DNA of 64,000 nt from Montifringilla adamsi (GCA_017590115.1 JAGGNK010003335.1:4092001-4156000), one strand, 5' to 3'; positions 28,101 to 54,562 are shown, counted from the first letter of the stretch. Numbers and translations: made by a program. The notes: generated by a model from the sequence alone, not told the origin.

Positions 28101-31026
28101 ACCAGGAGTTGAGGTTTCTGGGGTTTTGTACAAAAAAAAAAAAATCAAAACAAAACCCTGTCTGAAATGCCTCCTGAATTATTGAAATTAATAATTTCAT
28201 CAAGAATGAGATTAACTCTTATTTGATTATGTTTAATTCAGAAATACTAGGTTTTTTTCTTAAATTTATGTGTCTATAGCAGGTCCTAATAATCAGTAGT
28301 GGTTTTTACTATGACCTCCATTGTCATTTTCTCTAATTCAAAAGATGTATTCATTTGAAAGATTCTTAGCTGAAATCCATTTCATTGTTTTTATAAAGAA
28401 TTTCATAAAAAGAGAATTTAATTTAGGAAAATGATCTTTCTAATGTAGTTTCACTATGTTTTATTTTTTGTTTTAGATAACCATAAAAGATTTTCTTCAC
28501 TTTATTTTTTTCTGGATTTTTTCATATCCTTGCAGTAAATTTGTTACATCAGTAAATATCACTACAGTGGAGAGCCATCCTAGAAGCTTACAAACCACCT
28601 CTTTTAAGAGCTGTTCGGCTGCTATGGGCAGTAATGGAACAGGATCTCCAAGTATGAGAGGTCTTTAAGTAGCTTTCATTAATTCTAAGGCAGCTGAATT
28701 ATTTTTTCCTATGAGGCATTGCAGGGATGTGGTGCTAATCAGCTGATACATGTAAAATCAAGAGTGTAGCAAAGGGAGTGTGCTGGGGAGCCAACAGCAA
28801 ATCACTGCTAAACAAATGGAACATCTCGGGGCTGATTCAGATCCTTAGGCTTGATTTGAAACTGATCAAATACTTATAAGGACACTTGAAAAGAAATTCA
28901 CTGTATCTGTTTGCATTCAAATGTCCTTGGCTGAAGGAGGACCTCAGCAAACACATCTTTGCTCCCTTGACAGCACATTGAGAAAAGCTGTGCCCTGTGT
29001 TGGCTGTTCTGCAGGTTTTGAGGGGAAGGATCTCTACTCTTTGGGTGAGGTGCCTGTAACAGCTGTGCTGCAAAACCCACTCAGGGCATCTTCAAATGCC
29101 TTAAAGCAGTTTAATCAAATAAATTTATCAGCGTCTGTGAAGTCACCCTGCCAGTGTGGATGGGGCTCTGGCAGAGAGAATGAGCCTATAGAAACTCGTC
29201 CTTTCAAGGCTTTTACCTCTCTTGTGTATTTGACGTAGTTTGGAATCAGATGGAACGTGACAGCAACAGCTTGACAAGCTGATAATGCACTTCACTTGCA
29301 AAATTCATGTGCTAGGACTGTAAACACATTTTTATTTAAGCTATGTCATGTTTATGCATAGCACAAGGATTTTTTTCTTCAGTGGATCTGCTATAGAAAG
29401 TCTGAGGAGATCTAGCATTTTTAGATTTTAAAGTATGACTGATATTTTTTACAGCCCATAAGAAAAAGTTTGACTTTGCCCAGTCACACTAATTTATTTG
29501 GACAGTCATTGAGATACAAAGCACAGGCTGAAAGAAGTTATCTTATTACTTGCTCCTTGAAGCATGTGTGCCCCATTTTCCAGATATTAGAGTGTTTCAT
29601 AAGCTGTTATTATTTATTATATTGATGAAAAATAGAAGGAGATGGAAAGAAAATCAGGTTTTTCTGGTCTTAGAGTCCAAGAGAAAGAATTTAATTAGAA
29701 AAGTCATGGATGGTATAAAAAAGGTTCTTGATCATTAAGAAAGTTCTGCGGTAGCTTCTAGGGATGATTCAAGGAAAAATGAAGGAGCTTCTGTTGATGT
29801 AACATCAGAACAAACACAGAACTTCCATGTCAGGGTGCCATGCTGGACTGACTGGTGGCTGTGAATCTGTCACCTGATGAGGCTGTTCTTCCACACTGTG
29901 AATATATAATTTTTTTTTCCCCCCTCTGAGTCAAATCTTGTTGCCTCTAGACATTTTGACTCATTTTTGCTTGAGTAAAATTCTGCCTAAAAATGTCTGA
30001 GCAGTGACAAGATGTGAGAATCCCCATGTATGCTCTGCATCTGGCATGTGAACACAGGAGGTGGGTGTTCAAACACTTTCTTTACCATCCTCTTCCAGAA
30101 AAGCCCGTGTGGGTATTCATAGGGATTCATCTCCGTGGAGTCAGTTGTAGGAGGCAAGGAGCAGGGATTCAGACTGCATTATCCTCATTCAAAATAGAGG
30201 AAAGCAAAATAAATTGATAGAACCTGAGTCCTTCCAGTCTTTCCTTCCATTTTGAAGAAGCCTTCTGTAGGACTCATGGTTGAGAACACTATGAATATTG
30301 TTATGTACAAATATACACTTATATCAGCCTTTGGGATCCTCTGAAGCTGTATGTCTGTACATGAAGACCACAAGCCTTGCTTTCCAGCATCATTTTCAAG
30401 AGAGTTTGGGGGCTGAATGCACTGGAATGACTTTTCCTCTCTCCTTTTTTCTCTTTGGGAAAGAAAGAGGAGTTGAAAACTAAAATTTCCAAGGTATACA
30501 TATGCTTGTTTAAAAGCTATCCCTACAACTATTTTAATAAGTGAAATATTATTTTATACAGCCTGAGGTTCTTTTCTAACAGTCTTTCTTAGATTTGTGT
30601 GTTTATTTAACCAGTTAAATATCTAGCTTAAATAGTCATACTTTTACTCTCAATCTCTGGTTTATCTGCCATTTCATCTGGGAGAAAATGCATTTTATTT
30701 TGTTCCTACCTTGTATGAGTCAATGTTGTGATATGAAACCTTAACAATTGCTCATCTGATGCAATTAATTGCCTTACTGGATATACATGGTACAGAGTGA
30801 GCTATCTTTTCTGAATGTCAAATCAGATTTGTGAAACATTCCTGTTATATTTGTCCCTGGAAAACACTGGGCAGAAAATCACATCTATTAAAACTGCATT
30901 CATTACCAAATCCAAGGAAACGAAGGCTTTGAATGAATAGCAGCTAATCAAGCAATGTGTCATAAAAGGCAGTAACTAAAGAAAACCAAAGTAAAACATT
31001 CACTTGCATTATTGAACATTTTTAGC

Positions 31027-33518
31027 TTTATTATTATAATAGAATTACAGTCTGACATAAAATAAAGAGCTTTTGCTAAACTCTGTAAAGCAATACATGC
31101 TTCTGCCATAAACAACCTCTATTAGATTTAGGTTTTATTGCCACATCACTGCACTGAGGTGCAATAAACATTCAATGTCATCTTTTTAAAATTATCTCAG
31201 GAGTAAACAGAAACTGTCCTCTATAAGAGTGTATCATTATTTTCAAGGAAGACTTACTATTATTACATGGTTTAGCAAAGCATTGTAAAAAAGCTACATA
31301 GAGAATAACTTGTCTTTGATAAACTGTGCAGTCAAGTTTATACAGTATAATACTATTGGCATAGACTAACTAAGAGGTGGTATAATGCAATCATTGCATA
31401 GCAAAAAGCAGACTAGGTAAGTAATATTCACATCTAATGTGCAAAATGCAGACCAAAAGGTAGCTATGAATTGCTAGAAAGATAAAATGCCCTAAATGAA
31501 CACACTAGTTTAACGCCAAAAATAACAAGATAAACAAGTACACAGAAGTTAAAGAGCCATCGTTTATTTTTTTCTATACATATATCTACACATGATACCA
31601 GAGATGAAACATCCCCTTTTAAATAAGATCCAATCAGATAACTTATCAAGTTCAGACAGGACTAAATGTTAGACAATGAAGAATTATTTAAAAAAAAATC
31701 TCTAAATCAAACATTAAATATTTCCTTTTGTAGATAGAGAATGTCAACTTTTTGATTTATTAAGAGTTTAGAAATCACTGCCTATTAAACTTGACTCTCA
31801 GTAGCTGTTTCTCTAGAGGCTCATGTAGCACTGTTTTAAAATCAATTCAGGAACATAAATTACATTTTTTAATTGATTCTTGCAAATATCCACCATTCTT
31901 CCAGTCTCTTTGAAAAAACTTTATCTGAAAGTTTATTTCTAAGAGTTAGCAGTAATGATACTGACTAGAATTTTTTTTAAAGGGAGCACAATACCTGCAA
32001 AATGGACATCTTGTATTTAAAGCCCTTACATATTGTTCCTACAAATATATTGCTACAGTAAAAATGAAATGTAGTAAGTTTACTCAATAAAATCTATTTT
32101 CCTGTACATTCTTTTATGTATGACTTCTTTGTATTTAATGCTACATATATTACATCGCTTATTGTAACAGTTATGTTTCAGCAAATATAGCAGTAATATA
32201 CAGATGAACTTCTGTCTTAACAAATATTTCACCATTTTTACCTACCAAATATAATCCCATACTTTAGTGTTTATGCATGACCTGAGCAGACCAGTCATTA
32301 ATCTAATAGTATACATTGGATGACATTGTCAAATTGCAAGCTGCTGTACACTTAACCACTTTACAAATGGAATAAATTCCAAGCACTTTCTGCTTATTTA
32401 TTTTTGTAAGCATTCCAATACCACTGATAATTTTTTTTTCTCCTTTCATTCAGGCTCTAAATATGTTTTATTGAGCATTTAACAACATATTAAGAGCTAA
32501 GAGGTGAATCCTACACAATGTTTTAAGAACACAACTTTAAAAAAGTAAAAAAATGTACAATCTCATGCTGCATATTTACAGATATTATTTAAATACTATA
32601 TTTTATCTTTCTGCTATTCATAAATCTCAATCTAAAGCTTCTTTTAATGTATCATTTTATAAAAGAATACATTCAACATATCTAGAACTTGCAAAAATTT
32701 TGTTTGTTTTTTTGTTTTAACTCTCTAAAACATAGTGATGAGTAAAAGCTATCTTTAAAGCATCCAGGAATCGTTTGGATTACACATGTGATAGTAGAAA
32801 TTTGGGATCTGCACTTGGTTGTGCAACTGGTTTTAAAACTAGTCTAGTGACAACTTAATGCTTGGAACAAGCTTGCAGTAAGAGAGCAGATTAAAGCATT
32901 TGTTACCATTAGATCTTATGTGCTATACAGTGACAAACTGTACCTAGAGTGAGTAGATTTCCTTTCTCATTAAAGACTATTTAATATTATAAGTCAGGTA
33001 GTTTGGAACATAGAAGAGAAAAGGGATTAGGAAAATAATATATCTTGTGGGATTCAGCAAATGGAAAGCTTTACATCCTTGAAAAGATTATAAACAGTGG
33101 CTGAATAAATGATACAGTCTAAGATGTGCATCAGGAATGTCATAAAGACTATTTCCCCCATCCCTACAGTCTTCTGAATAAAAATATCTTTTTCATGTAC
33201 ATATACACTATCTTTTGGGGATATTCAGTACTAAGCTTGCTACAAATGGTTTCTTTTTTTTTTTTTTCCACCCTCCCATTACTCTACAACTCTTTTCCAT
33301 TTCCAAAATCACTTTTCCAAAGTATATAGTTTATAATGTTCTCTCACTCACACACTGTTTTTTTTAAAATATACAGATATATTTTACCTTTTGCTAACTA
33401 AAGAAACCTTTATTTTCTTTAAGACCGAGGCAATGAAGCAAATGGGAATTACTGTATGTGAAAAAGGGAAGCAATTCCCAGAGCAAAAGACAAAACAGAA
33501 CTATATGAATAAATGAGG
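31027..33518 (-). other. GABRA1: Probable GABRA1 3' untranslated region
   Basis: The sequence directly 3' of the GABRA1 stop is AT-rich with no recognisable repeat until well past 31,000. Several canonical poly(A) hexamers lie on the minus strand, for example AATAAA at 32472-32467, 32402-32397, 31139-31134 and 31032-31027. The distal pair would give a UTR of about 2.4-2.5 kb, in the range known for this gene; nothing in the sequence alone decides which is used. A Pumilio-type element TGTAAATA reads on the minus strand at 32580-32573. The extent is inference; only the stop codon and the hexamers are seen directly. Confidence 0.45.
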
Positions 33519-40090
<6,572 letters not shown>

Positions 40091-43000
40091 TTAAAGCTTT
40101 TATAAATATACACGTCAGAGGTCTTTGTAGGAAGTATTTTTCATTACATTCACCCCTATTATAAAATAGAAATCCTCAAATCAAAATGGGTCAGCTTTGA
40201 AGGAAACATTTCATAAACCTGGTGGGTTGTAAAATTTTTCCTTAATAATACAAAACTAGACATTTCAGGGAAATGTTAATTAAATTTACATATTTTCTCT
40301 GCTGAGTAGTGAATGAAAGTCTGCATTAACTGGTGGCTGTTTAAAGTTCTTGTAGAAGGTCTTATTCCATTAGAAGATGGAAAGCCACCACAGCATAACC
40401 ATGTAAACATAATCTAAAGACTCAATCAAGACAACCTCCCAAAAGTGTTTCTGTTGGGCCAAGCTTAAGATGTAATTGCTGATGTGATGGTATTTGCATT
40501 ACCACTGTTGGTGCTTTATGTACTCTGAAGTGTCTCTGTTTTGCTAATTTAGGACCTTAGTAAATTATTATTCTCTCCTGAAATAAATGATTACTACAAG
40601 AATAGCACACAATATTTTCATTAGCCCTAATCCTTTTGGAGCTACGAAGTTGTATGAGGTGCGTACTCCAAATGCAATGAAAATTAATTGGTTTTTTATA
40701 TATAAATTTATACTTTCAATAATAAATATAAATATATCTAATATTCTAATATGCTTACCTCATCCCATAAACCTTTCTTGCCAGCAGAGCAAATATTGCT
40801 CATTTTCAGATCATTATTTATATAATTTATAATGGATTTTGGCAAACAGTATATTCTCCAAAGACTGAGAAACCTATTGTTTTTATTTTATATATATGGG
40901 GGTTTTTTTAGTAGACTGATTCTTCTTATTATGCAATGAATGTCTGAGGAATGAAACAAGTAGATACGTAACTGAGTGGAAACTTCTGTCTAGATTAGAG
41001 ATGACATGTGAAATTACTGTAGTTCTATTTTAAAATGTAGGCAGATGGAAGGAGAAAACTGCTCTTGTACAAGAAAAGCTTAAACTTGATTGAAAAACTA
41101 TGTCTAGACATTGACTGCTTATGCACAGAGCATGTCAAATGCCCATTTCTGTAATGCAGAGTCCAGAAGAACATCCATTTGAGCAATCTTGCTCAATTTC
41201 TAACCCCAAGGAAAGTTTCTTTATAATATATGACAATACTCTTTCAATATAAAAGACAGCAGCAAAGGGGAAAAGATAATAAATTATAAATTGAATGGTA
41301 AAACAAAGGATACACAAGGATTTTTTTTTTTAATTTCAAAAATAGGAATGGCTGTAGTATAGTGGGAATTATTCCTTAAATTTTGCTCACCTTTCTTTAA
41401 CTTTCACTGAAACAAGCTCCTTCTCCTCTGTACCAAAGAGTATGATCTCACAAAAGGTGCCAGTCTTGGCTAGGAGAGCCAATAATTTAATTTTATCTCC
41501 TTAAAATATGACGTGGGAAACTATTTTAATGCAATCAGATATAGAGTGCACACAACGGTGTGTCAGAATTAATTCACTGATTGTAGACGGCAAGCTAAGA
41601 ATACAGAGTGAACACACCACTGTACTCTGATGCTTTATTTAGCTGCCTAAATTATCAAAGTATTTTTAACCTCTGGAAAATGAGAACAAGATCCAAAGCA
41701 TAAAGGCAATTAAAAAGACAGGGATTGCTCTCATCTGTTAAGCACTGCAGCAGGTCTGAGATAAAGGCAGTGCTGGGAGGAGTGGGCAGGGCAGGGCAGA
41801 GGCCTGCAGTAATGCTCTGCACTTCAGCTACAAGGCACAGCCACGTTCTGAAGTTTCCACAGCACCAATGGACTGCACTCATCTACTAAAAGATAGGAGA
41901 TGTTTGATTAGATTGATTGAGCTGACTGCAGGACATGAAAGCATTTCAGTTACTCACTGCATCCTTGGCTTTCCATATTTTCTGTCTTTCTTTAATTGAA
42001 CAGTGTCATCACATTTGTGACAGCTGCTGATCACTCTCATAACTTTCCAATTCCTCTGGGATTCTATTTTGAAAGCACTGCAATACAGTCATAAAATTCC
42101 CTACAACCTAGGATTTCAAATAGCTCTTGACCAAAATATTGCCTATATTCACAGTGTCTGATTGCTAGGCTTTCACAAGGTGTAGCTTATACATCTTATA
42201 TTCTCTCATCTCTTATCTTTTCTTATCCAAGGAAGTTAGAAAGAAAGGCATTTCTTCTTAGCTAAATTGTAATTCCTGAAGTCTTCTACAAATAACTGTG
42301 TTGTGCAGATAAATCTGGTTTTCATTTTATTTATTCCAATGTTTAAATTAGGTTATATGCAAAACACAATATGAAGCATTTAAAAGTCATCAAAAAATTC
42401 TGCATATATATAATTTTTTTTTTCTGAATGACTGTCCATGCTGGAATATTTCCAGTAGGTCTGGAAGCACTTGTGCCTGTTTTCAGTGCTTTCATAGGTG
42501 TAGTTTTTAATCAGCCCTTAATATTGCAATAATTCAGTCAAAATGTGCAGGTGGTATGAACGAATCTGTGCCCATAGAAGAAAGTAGTTGATAATTCAGT
42601 AAAGTTACATTAAAGCTATTTCTCAGTGTTCTGTAAATGATTTGTAAAAAAACAGATTTATCAGCACCTGAAGTTAATGTGCATCACATCAGACATGAAG
42701 TTTGAGGTGTGGGCTGAGTCTGAGCTGTAACAATTCTTCTATTACTGTAGGTAAAGAAGTAAAGCTTTCCTGGCCGTTAATTTAAAACAAAGTATTTATC
42801 ATTTACTATTCATGCCATGTAACTCAGTCAAAAAAACTCTTAAGAACACCATCATCTCTGCAGATTTACAGAGATAAGAAAAAAAATAAGTGTTTTGAAT
42901 ATAAATCCTGGTGATTCTCAGTGTAAACAATGTTTTCAAGTTGCCAAAGTAATTCTATATAAATAGAAACTTGCACAAGTCCTTTAAGCGTTTTTTAAGG

Positions 43001-43905
43001 TGGTTACAGAAAGGATAATTTTAAAATCTTTCTGAGTCAATATGAATTGTGGCTGGAGAAAAGGGATTATTAACCACTTCTGATCCTCACCTTTAGTATG
43101 GGGAAAGCAAAGCATTTTTCTTTCCAAAGCAAATAATGAAGGATTTTCCTTTGAGACATTGAATTTGCAAGCAATAAATATGTTTCTTCCTCAACTGTGT
43201 ATTCTTATCTTTTGCAGCCTGAATTGCTGCAACACTTATCAGGTAGTAATTAGAGAGGATTGTAAATTTGCAAATACTAAAAACATTCTGAAATTGGATT
43301 GTTTTTAGTTTTGGTAACTATTCCATTTAGTTCTTTGTACTGTTTTTCAGCATCTAGACAACAATATCTTCATCTCAGCATACTTTAGGTATTAACTATA
43401 CTGTATTTAACTTTATAGATAGCAATGGTAAAGAATTTTCCTCAGGTAGAAAAAGGAGGCAGAATTCACATCTTTGAAATAGCATGGGCAAAACAAATTG
43501 TTTGCTTATTCATGGAAATGTATGAAGAAAAACTTATGTTTCAGTTCTGTTTGAAAATTTCTTGCCTGCCCTTCTTAACAGTTTATATCATGCTCCTCAC
43601 ATTGCTATCTAATTACCCTGAAGCATGTTTGGCATTTCCATTTGGTTTACTTATGCTCCCTCTTGAGTGTTTTCTGATATCCTGCTGCCCTTGGAGCACA
43701 TGCAGCAAGCAGGAGCAAGGGCAGCCCCACAGGCTGGCAGGGTCTCTCTGAGAGAACCGAGAGCTGAGATCCCTGCAGTTCCCCTCAAATCCTGCTGACT
43801 TTCCAGCAAAGGGCAGGTGGGGTGAATTAGTGGCTGCAGAAAAGCCAATGGCAACATTTCCATCTGTGGGAAGGTCAAGAGCTCTCCCCTTTTCACCTGC
43901 TTGTT

Positions 43906-44145
43906 GCACACCTCTGTGCTCAGCAATGGGAGCAGTTGTGTTGATGCTGTTCTCATGCGAAGTTCCTATTATTGCCATCCCACTTACTTTGATATCAACT
44001 GAACAGAAGCTTCCCAGAAACCCAGAAAGCTTCCCAGCACACCTCTGTGCTCAGCAATGGGAGCAGTTGTGTTGATGCTGTTCTCATGCGAAGTTCCTAT
44101 TATTGCCATCCCACTTACTTTGATATCAACTGAACAGAAGCTTCC
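43906..44145. repeat. Tandem duplication, 131-bp period
   Basis: The segment beginning GCACACCTCTGTGCTCAGCA at 43906 recurs at 44037, offset 131 bases. The two copies are identical over 109 bases (43906-44014 and 44037-44145), ending at AACAGAAGCTTCC. Between them is a 22-base joint in which AAGCTTCCCAG appears twice (44007-44017 and 44027-44037). It is intronic in GABRA1 and about 100 bp from the solo LTR. Perfect identity suggests a recent event or an assembly artefact. Confidence 0.9.
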
Positions 44146-44261
44146 AAGCAGTAACCCAGAAACTTGTCTGTGAGAGCTTTTCTTGGCTTAATAGAGCATA
44201 TGAATACATTTTAACAAGCTAAATAAAAAATTCAGACACAAATTCCAGTTCACCTTAAGTT

Positions 44262-44268
44262 GACTCAC
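44262..44268. repeat. Left target-site duplication of the solo LTR
   Basis: GACTCAC directly before the TG of the LTR; identical to 44632-44638. Seven bases is one or more longer than the 5 or 6 usual for these families, so one base may match by chance. Confidence 0.75.
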
Positions 44269-44631
44269 TGTAGCCATGATATTATGAAAAATCCTCTGCT
44301 GGGATTTTTCCTCTCCTGAGAAGCTGAGGAGCCTCAGGAGAGAAATGTAAACAATTACTATCTGCTGCTGTGGAATGCAACAGGTGCAGCTGGGATTGGT
44401 CCATGTGGATTGTTTTCCATTGATGACCAATCACAGCCACCTGTGCCAAGGCTGTGAGCAGTCACAGGATTTTGTTATTCTATTCTGTTCTGTTCTTGTT
44501 GTAGCCTTCTGATCTCTCTGTTCTTTAGTAGTCTTAATGTAGCATTTTAATATAATATTTAACATAATAAATCAGCCTTCTGAAATGGAGTCAAGCCTCG
44601 TGTCTCCACTACACGCGGAGAGTCAGCAACA
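44269..44631 (+). mobile_element. Solo LTR of an endogenous retrovirus, passerine-type
   Basis: A 363-bp element that starts TGTAGCC and ends GCAACA, flanked on both sides by the identical 7-mer GACTCAC (44262-44268 and 44632-44638), which fits a target-site duplication. It holds CCAAT-type boxes in both orientations in its U3-like part (ATTGG near 44395, CCAAT near 44428), an AATAAA signal at 44566-44571, and after it the stretch CAGCCTTCTGAAATGGAGTC, which I recognise as the R/U5 region of an abundant passerine LTR family. No internal gag, pol or env sequence lies next to it, so it is a solo LTR left by recombination. It lies antisense to GABRA1 inside an intron. Family name not assigned. 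Confidence 0.85.
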
Positions 44632-44638
44632 GACTCAC
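44632..44638. repeat. Right target-site duplication of the solo LTR
   Basis: GACTCAC directly after the terminal CA of the LTR; perfect copy of the left flank, which argues the insertion is young or under little decay. Confidence 0.75.
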
Positions 44639-45482
44639 TTTCTCTTAAAAGTTCATTGGCTTTAACAGCAACACATTAGGAAATTTGGTTTACGCAGTTA
44701 CGAGTGGACTTCTCTATAAGTCACAATGTTGGGTGTACCCAGAGCAGTGCAACCACTTCCCCTAAAGCAGGGCTGCGTTTGGTCCACTGGCCAGTCAATC
44801 TGGTCACCTGAGCTCTTGTTCATGCCCAGTGCTCAGATTCTTACTGCATTTAGATCATCCAAATTATTAGAAAATAAACTTTAAAAAATTTACATCTTGA
44901 AACAAGCACTGCAAAGTTAAAAAATAAAGGGCTGTAGCCAGCTTCAAGGTTACAGGTATGTCATACTATAAATGTCAGCTGTATTTCTGTAGCTCATTAA
45001 ATTTTTTGAGTTAAAGCTGGTGTCAGCATTAAAGGAAATTGTATTTGGATGTTTCACATGGTTTTGAGTTTGATGACAGTTTTTTTCATTCTCTAAATAC
45101 TTCCTTGAGAAACTATGTACTATATGCTTTTAGCAACTTCACTGCCCCCAGAAATATGATCTTTGAGGATTCATATTGTTATGCTATTTTTATCAGCCTA
45201 TATAGTAAGCAAATAATATGAGAAGAACAAAAGGAGTGCTTCTTTATTACATAAATTATTGTTTTTTCTGGCTAGATCTGACACTGTAGGAAGCTTTTTA
45301 ATTGTTCAAATATTTTTACCACCAACTGAAGCAGGAAAATAATCCCAGGATGTATTATCTTTCCAGAGTCATTCTGAAGTATATATTATCATTTACCCCT
45401 CACTCTTACGTCTTTGTATTTTTTAGTCCTGCTCTGAATTATGTTTTGACAGTTAAATATCACCCTTCCAGAGTATTTGTCA

Positions 45483-52018
<6,536 letters not shown>

Positions 52019-52289
52019 CTACATCAATTCAGAAAAAAAGGATGATGTCATATGATCATATGTTGCAATAAGGGAACTTGAAAAGTGTGTTCTTACCATT
52101 CCCTAGAAGCAAGATGACTGTTAATAAAATTATTCATTATCAGAATGTTTATTTTCTGTATTACTTACAATGTACCTGAAGCTGGTTATTAAACACAATA
52201 CCATTACTGTGCTCAATAAACAATAAACATCAGGAAATATTTCAAAAGTTGCCCATGAGTTAGATATAATAAAATTGAAACAAAATAAT

Positions 52290-52438
52290 TCATTATACAA
52301 TATATATAATTTTATATAATGTATATTATACTATAATATATACTATGATATAAAATAATTAGAAAATATATATTATTATATTATATATTATTATATATTA
52401 TACATAATATATATTGTATATATATATATATATATAAT
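52290..52438. repeat. TA-rich low-complexity tract with (TA)10
   Basis: About 150 bases almost entirely A and T in alternating TA, TTA and TATAT blocks, with a pure (TA)10 run at 52417-52436. It begins about 270 bases beyond the acceptor of the 221-bp GABRA1 exon. Self-complementary, so able to extrude hairpins; expected to be length-polymorphic. Confidence 0.9.
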
Positions 52439-54541
52439 TCAAAAATAATTCCCACTAGAACTGTAATTTGAAGCTGCTGAGAGGTGGTCAGTATGTGTGG
52501 CACAGGAAATGTGTGTCAGAGTAAAATAAGCCTTGTGAGGCAGGGTCTTACTACAGCCTTCTGTTCTAACTGTCTCTAAAGGTTTATGTTAGCATAAACC
52601 TGCAATCAACCTGCAGAAAGTTCACAGTTCACTGAAATTGTATGGTCTGACTGGTGAGATGTGCAATGGTTCATTGGGTGGAATGGTTGGGCTACAAGGA
52701 GCACGAGCTGAGGGCACCTTTGGGCCAAGAGGGACAGTGTGATTGCACAGGGGCTGGGCCGGGGGGAGAGAAGTAGCGGCTGACTCAGTGGCATGGGGAC
52801 AAGCAGAATAACCAACACTCACCATGAAATGAAAGAAATATTTGTGACAAAGCAACAGGAACCAAGAGGAAGAGGGTGAAAGTAAGAATGATACGTTGGA
52901 ATGATACATAAAATATAGATGGGGTGGAAATGTGAAAAACTGTGAATGCAGCATAGTACAGCGTTCCCCAGGGGAAAATTCCATCCTCATGTGGAAGTTC
53001 AGTGTGAGATTATCCTGCCCCTTTCATCTTTGATATTTTGATAAACATCAAAAGCAGTTACCCAAACGTGTTCTGAGTTACTCTGAATGGGACTCTTTTG
53101 GCTGAGAAATGGAATCTTTGCTGAGATCCCCTGCAAATGGAGATACCAAATCCTAGAACAGAGAGAACTCCTGTGTGTGAAGGCACACAGAGCTATAAGG
53201 AATAGAGCCGACCTGGCAAGCATGACAGTGAACAGAAACATTCTAGAAGGAGCATGCAAAATGTCTCCACAGCAAATTCCTTTAGATTTATGTTTTTCAT
53301 TTTAACAACCACCAACACTCCGTACAACATAAGCAATTTTGAGCTGTTTATTCCTTGCACAACTATTAGCAAGGAAGACTGGTGATTCTTACTGATGTGT
53401 GTTTTTCCTGCTTTTAGGGTATGAAATGCCTGAATACATTTTTTGACATAGAAATGCAGTTACATGGGTTGTTCTAATTTTGGGTTCTTTTGGTAGATTT
53501 TTAAATTTAATTTAATTTTATTTATATCCCAGACCTGTGAATCATTTGTGTGCATACTTAGTTGTATTTCTGTTTTTTTAATCACTTGCTCAGTGAACTG
53601 CTGAAGCCTGAGTTTATTCAGCTTCTGTGAAAGCAGTTTGCACTTTCAACCAATTAGTTGCTTCAGAATTTTGCTGGGTCATGGCCTTAGGTTGAATTGT
53701 GACCAAATCCTATCCCAGCTGTGCAGTAGAGTAGGAGAAAAGGAGGTGTAGGAGACAGTATCCATCATTAAAATTTTGGATTTCCTCCATGTTTTACTAG
53801 CACTAAGAAAATTTCCTCCTACACACATGGGAAAGGTAAAAGACATGCCCAGAAGGTGACATCATTTCAGCATGAAAGCCATTCCTTTTTTGTCTTTCAG
53901 CTGCCAAGGGGGTGAGTGGGAGGTGGTACAGGTTGAGAAAGGAGAGTCTGGTTTTTCACTTCATACAAACACAAGGTTCATTTGATGGAAAAGGACGAGG
54001 AGTCAGAAAGATTTGATAAGGGTCCTGACAGCATAAGATAAAATTCAATTAAAAAGTAGCTGACAGGTCATGCCTGGCACAGGCTGAATCTTTCCCTATC
54101 CCAGGTCATCGCACCATACAGAGTGAATTAATTTTGGATGAGATATCTCAGCTTCTCAGCTTACACTACCCACTTAAGCATGTACATTAATTCTCCTCAA
54201 ATGAATCCTGACAGACAGCTGATCTTTAGGGCCGAGCCATCAGATGCTCTGATTAGGGCTTTTTTCTACAGCAGAGCGGCACACAGAACAAGGGAGCAGA
54301 AGGATTTTCTCTAGACTATGTACAATAGCAGTGGCCCATATGCACACATATGAGTGAGGTGGAATTTGGAATAAATTCTCCACAGCAGACTCTTCATTCC
54401 ACATTATGCAGGTTAACAAAAGAAGATTTCTATTTGCACTTTGAATAAATTTTATGGTTTTGAATATTTATAACACTTTGACTTAAATGTTCTCTAGTTT
54501 ACTCTTCTAATACTTCTCCCTGGAGATTGTTTATTCACAGG

Positions 54542-54562
54542 GTAGACCACTCTATGGTCTAC
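54542..54562. repeat. Perfect 8-bp hairpin, 5-base loop
   Basis: GTAGACCA at 54542-54549 and TGGTCTAC at 54555-54562 around the loop CTCTA. Intronic in GABRA1. Confidence 0.8.

Larger units (their letters stand above)
13640..31026. other. Intergenic sequence, no supported gene
   Basis: Continues the region downstream of GABRA1. It holds the CR1 remnant, the songbird-type repeat fragment, the second G-quadruplex motif, homopolymer and T/G-rich tracts and a GC-richer segment at 25330-25660. Open frames present are short, lack splice context or family similarity, and are taken as chance. No GABRG2 exon was recognised, although that gene is the expected next neighbour in this direction. Confidence 0.7.

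Noticed and set aside
43613..43978. 121- and 101-codon minus-strand open frames
   Set aside because: They overlap each other in different phases, sit in a GABRA1 intron and run into the first copy of the tandem duplication; no family resemblance.
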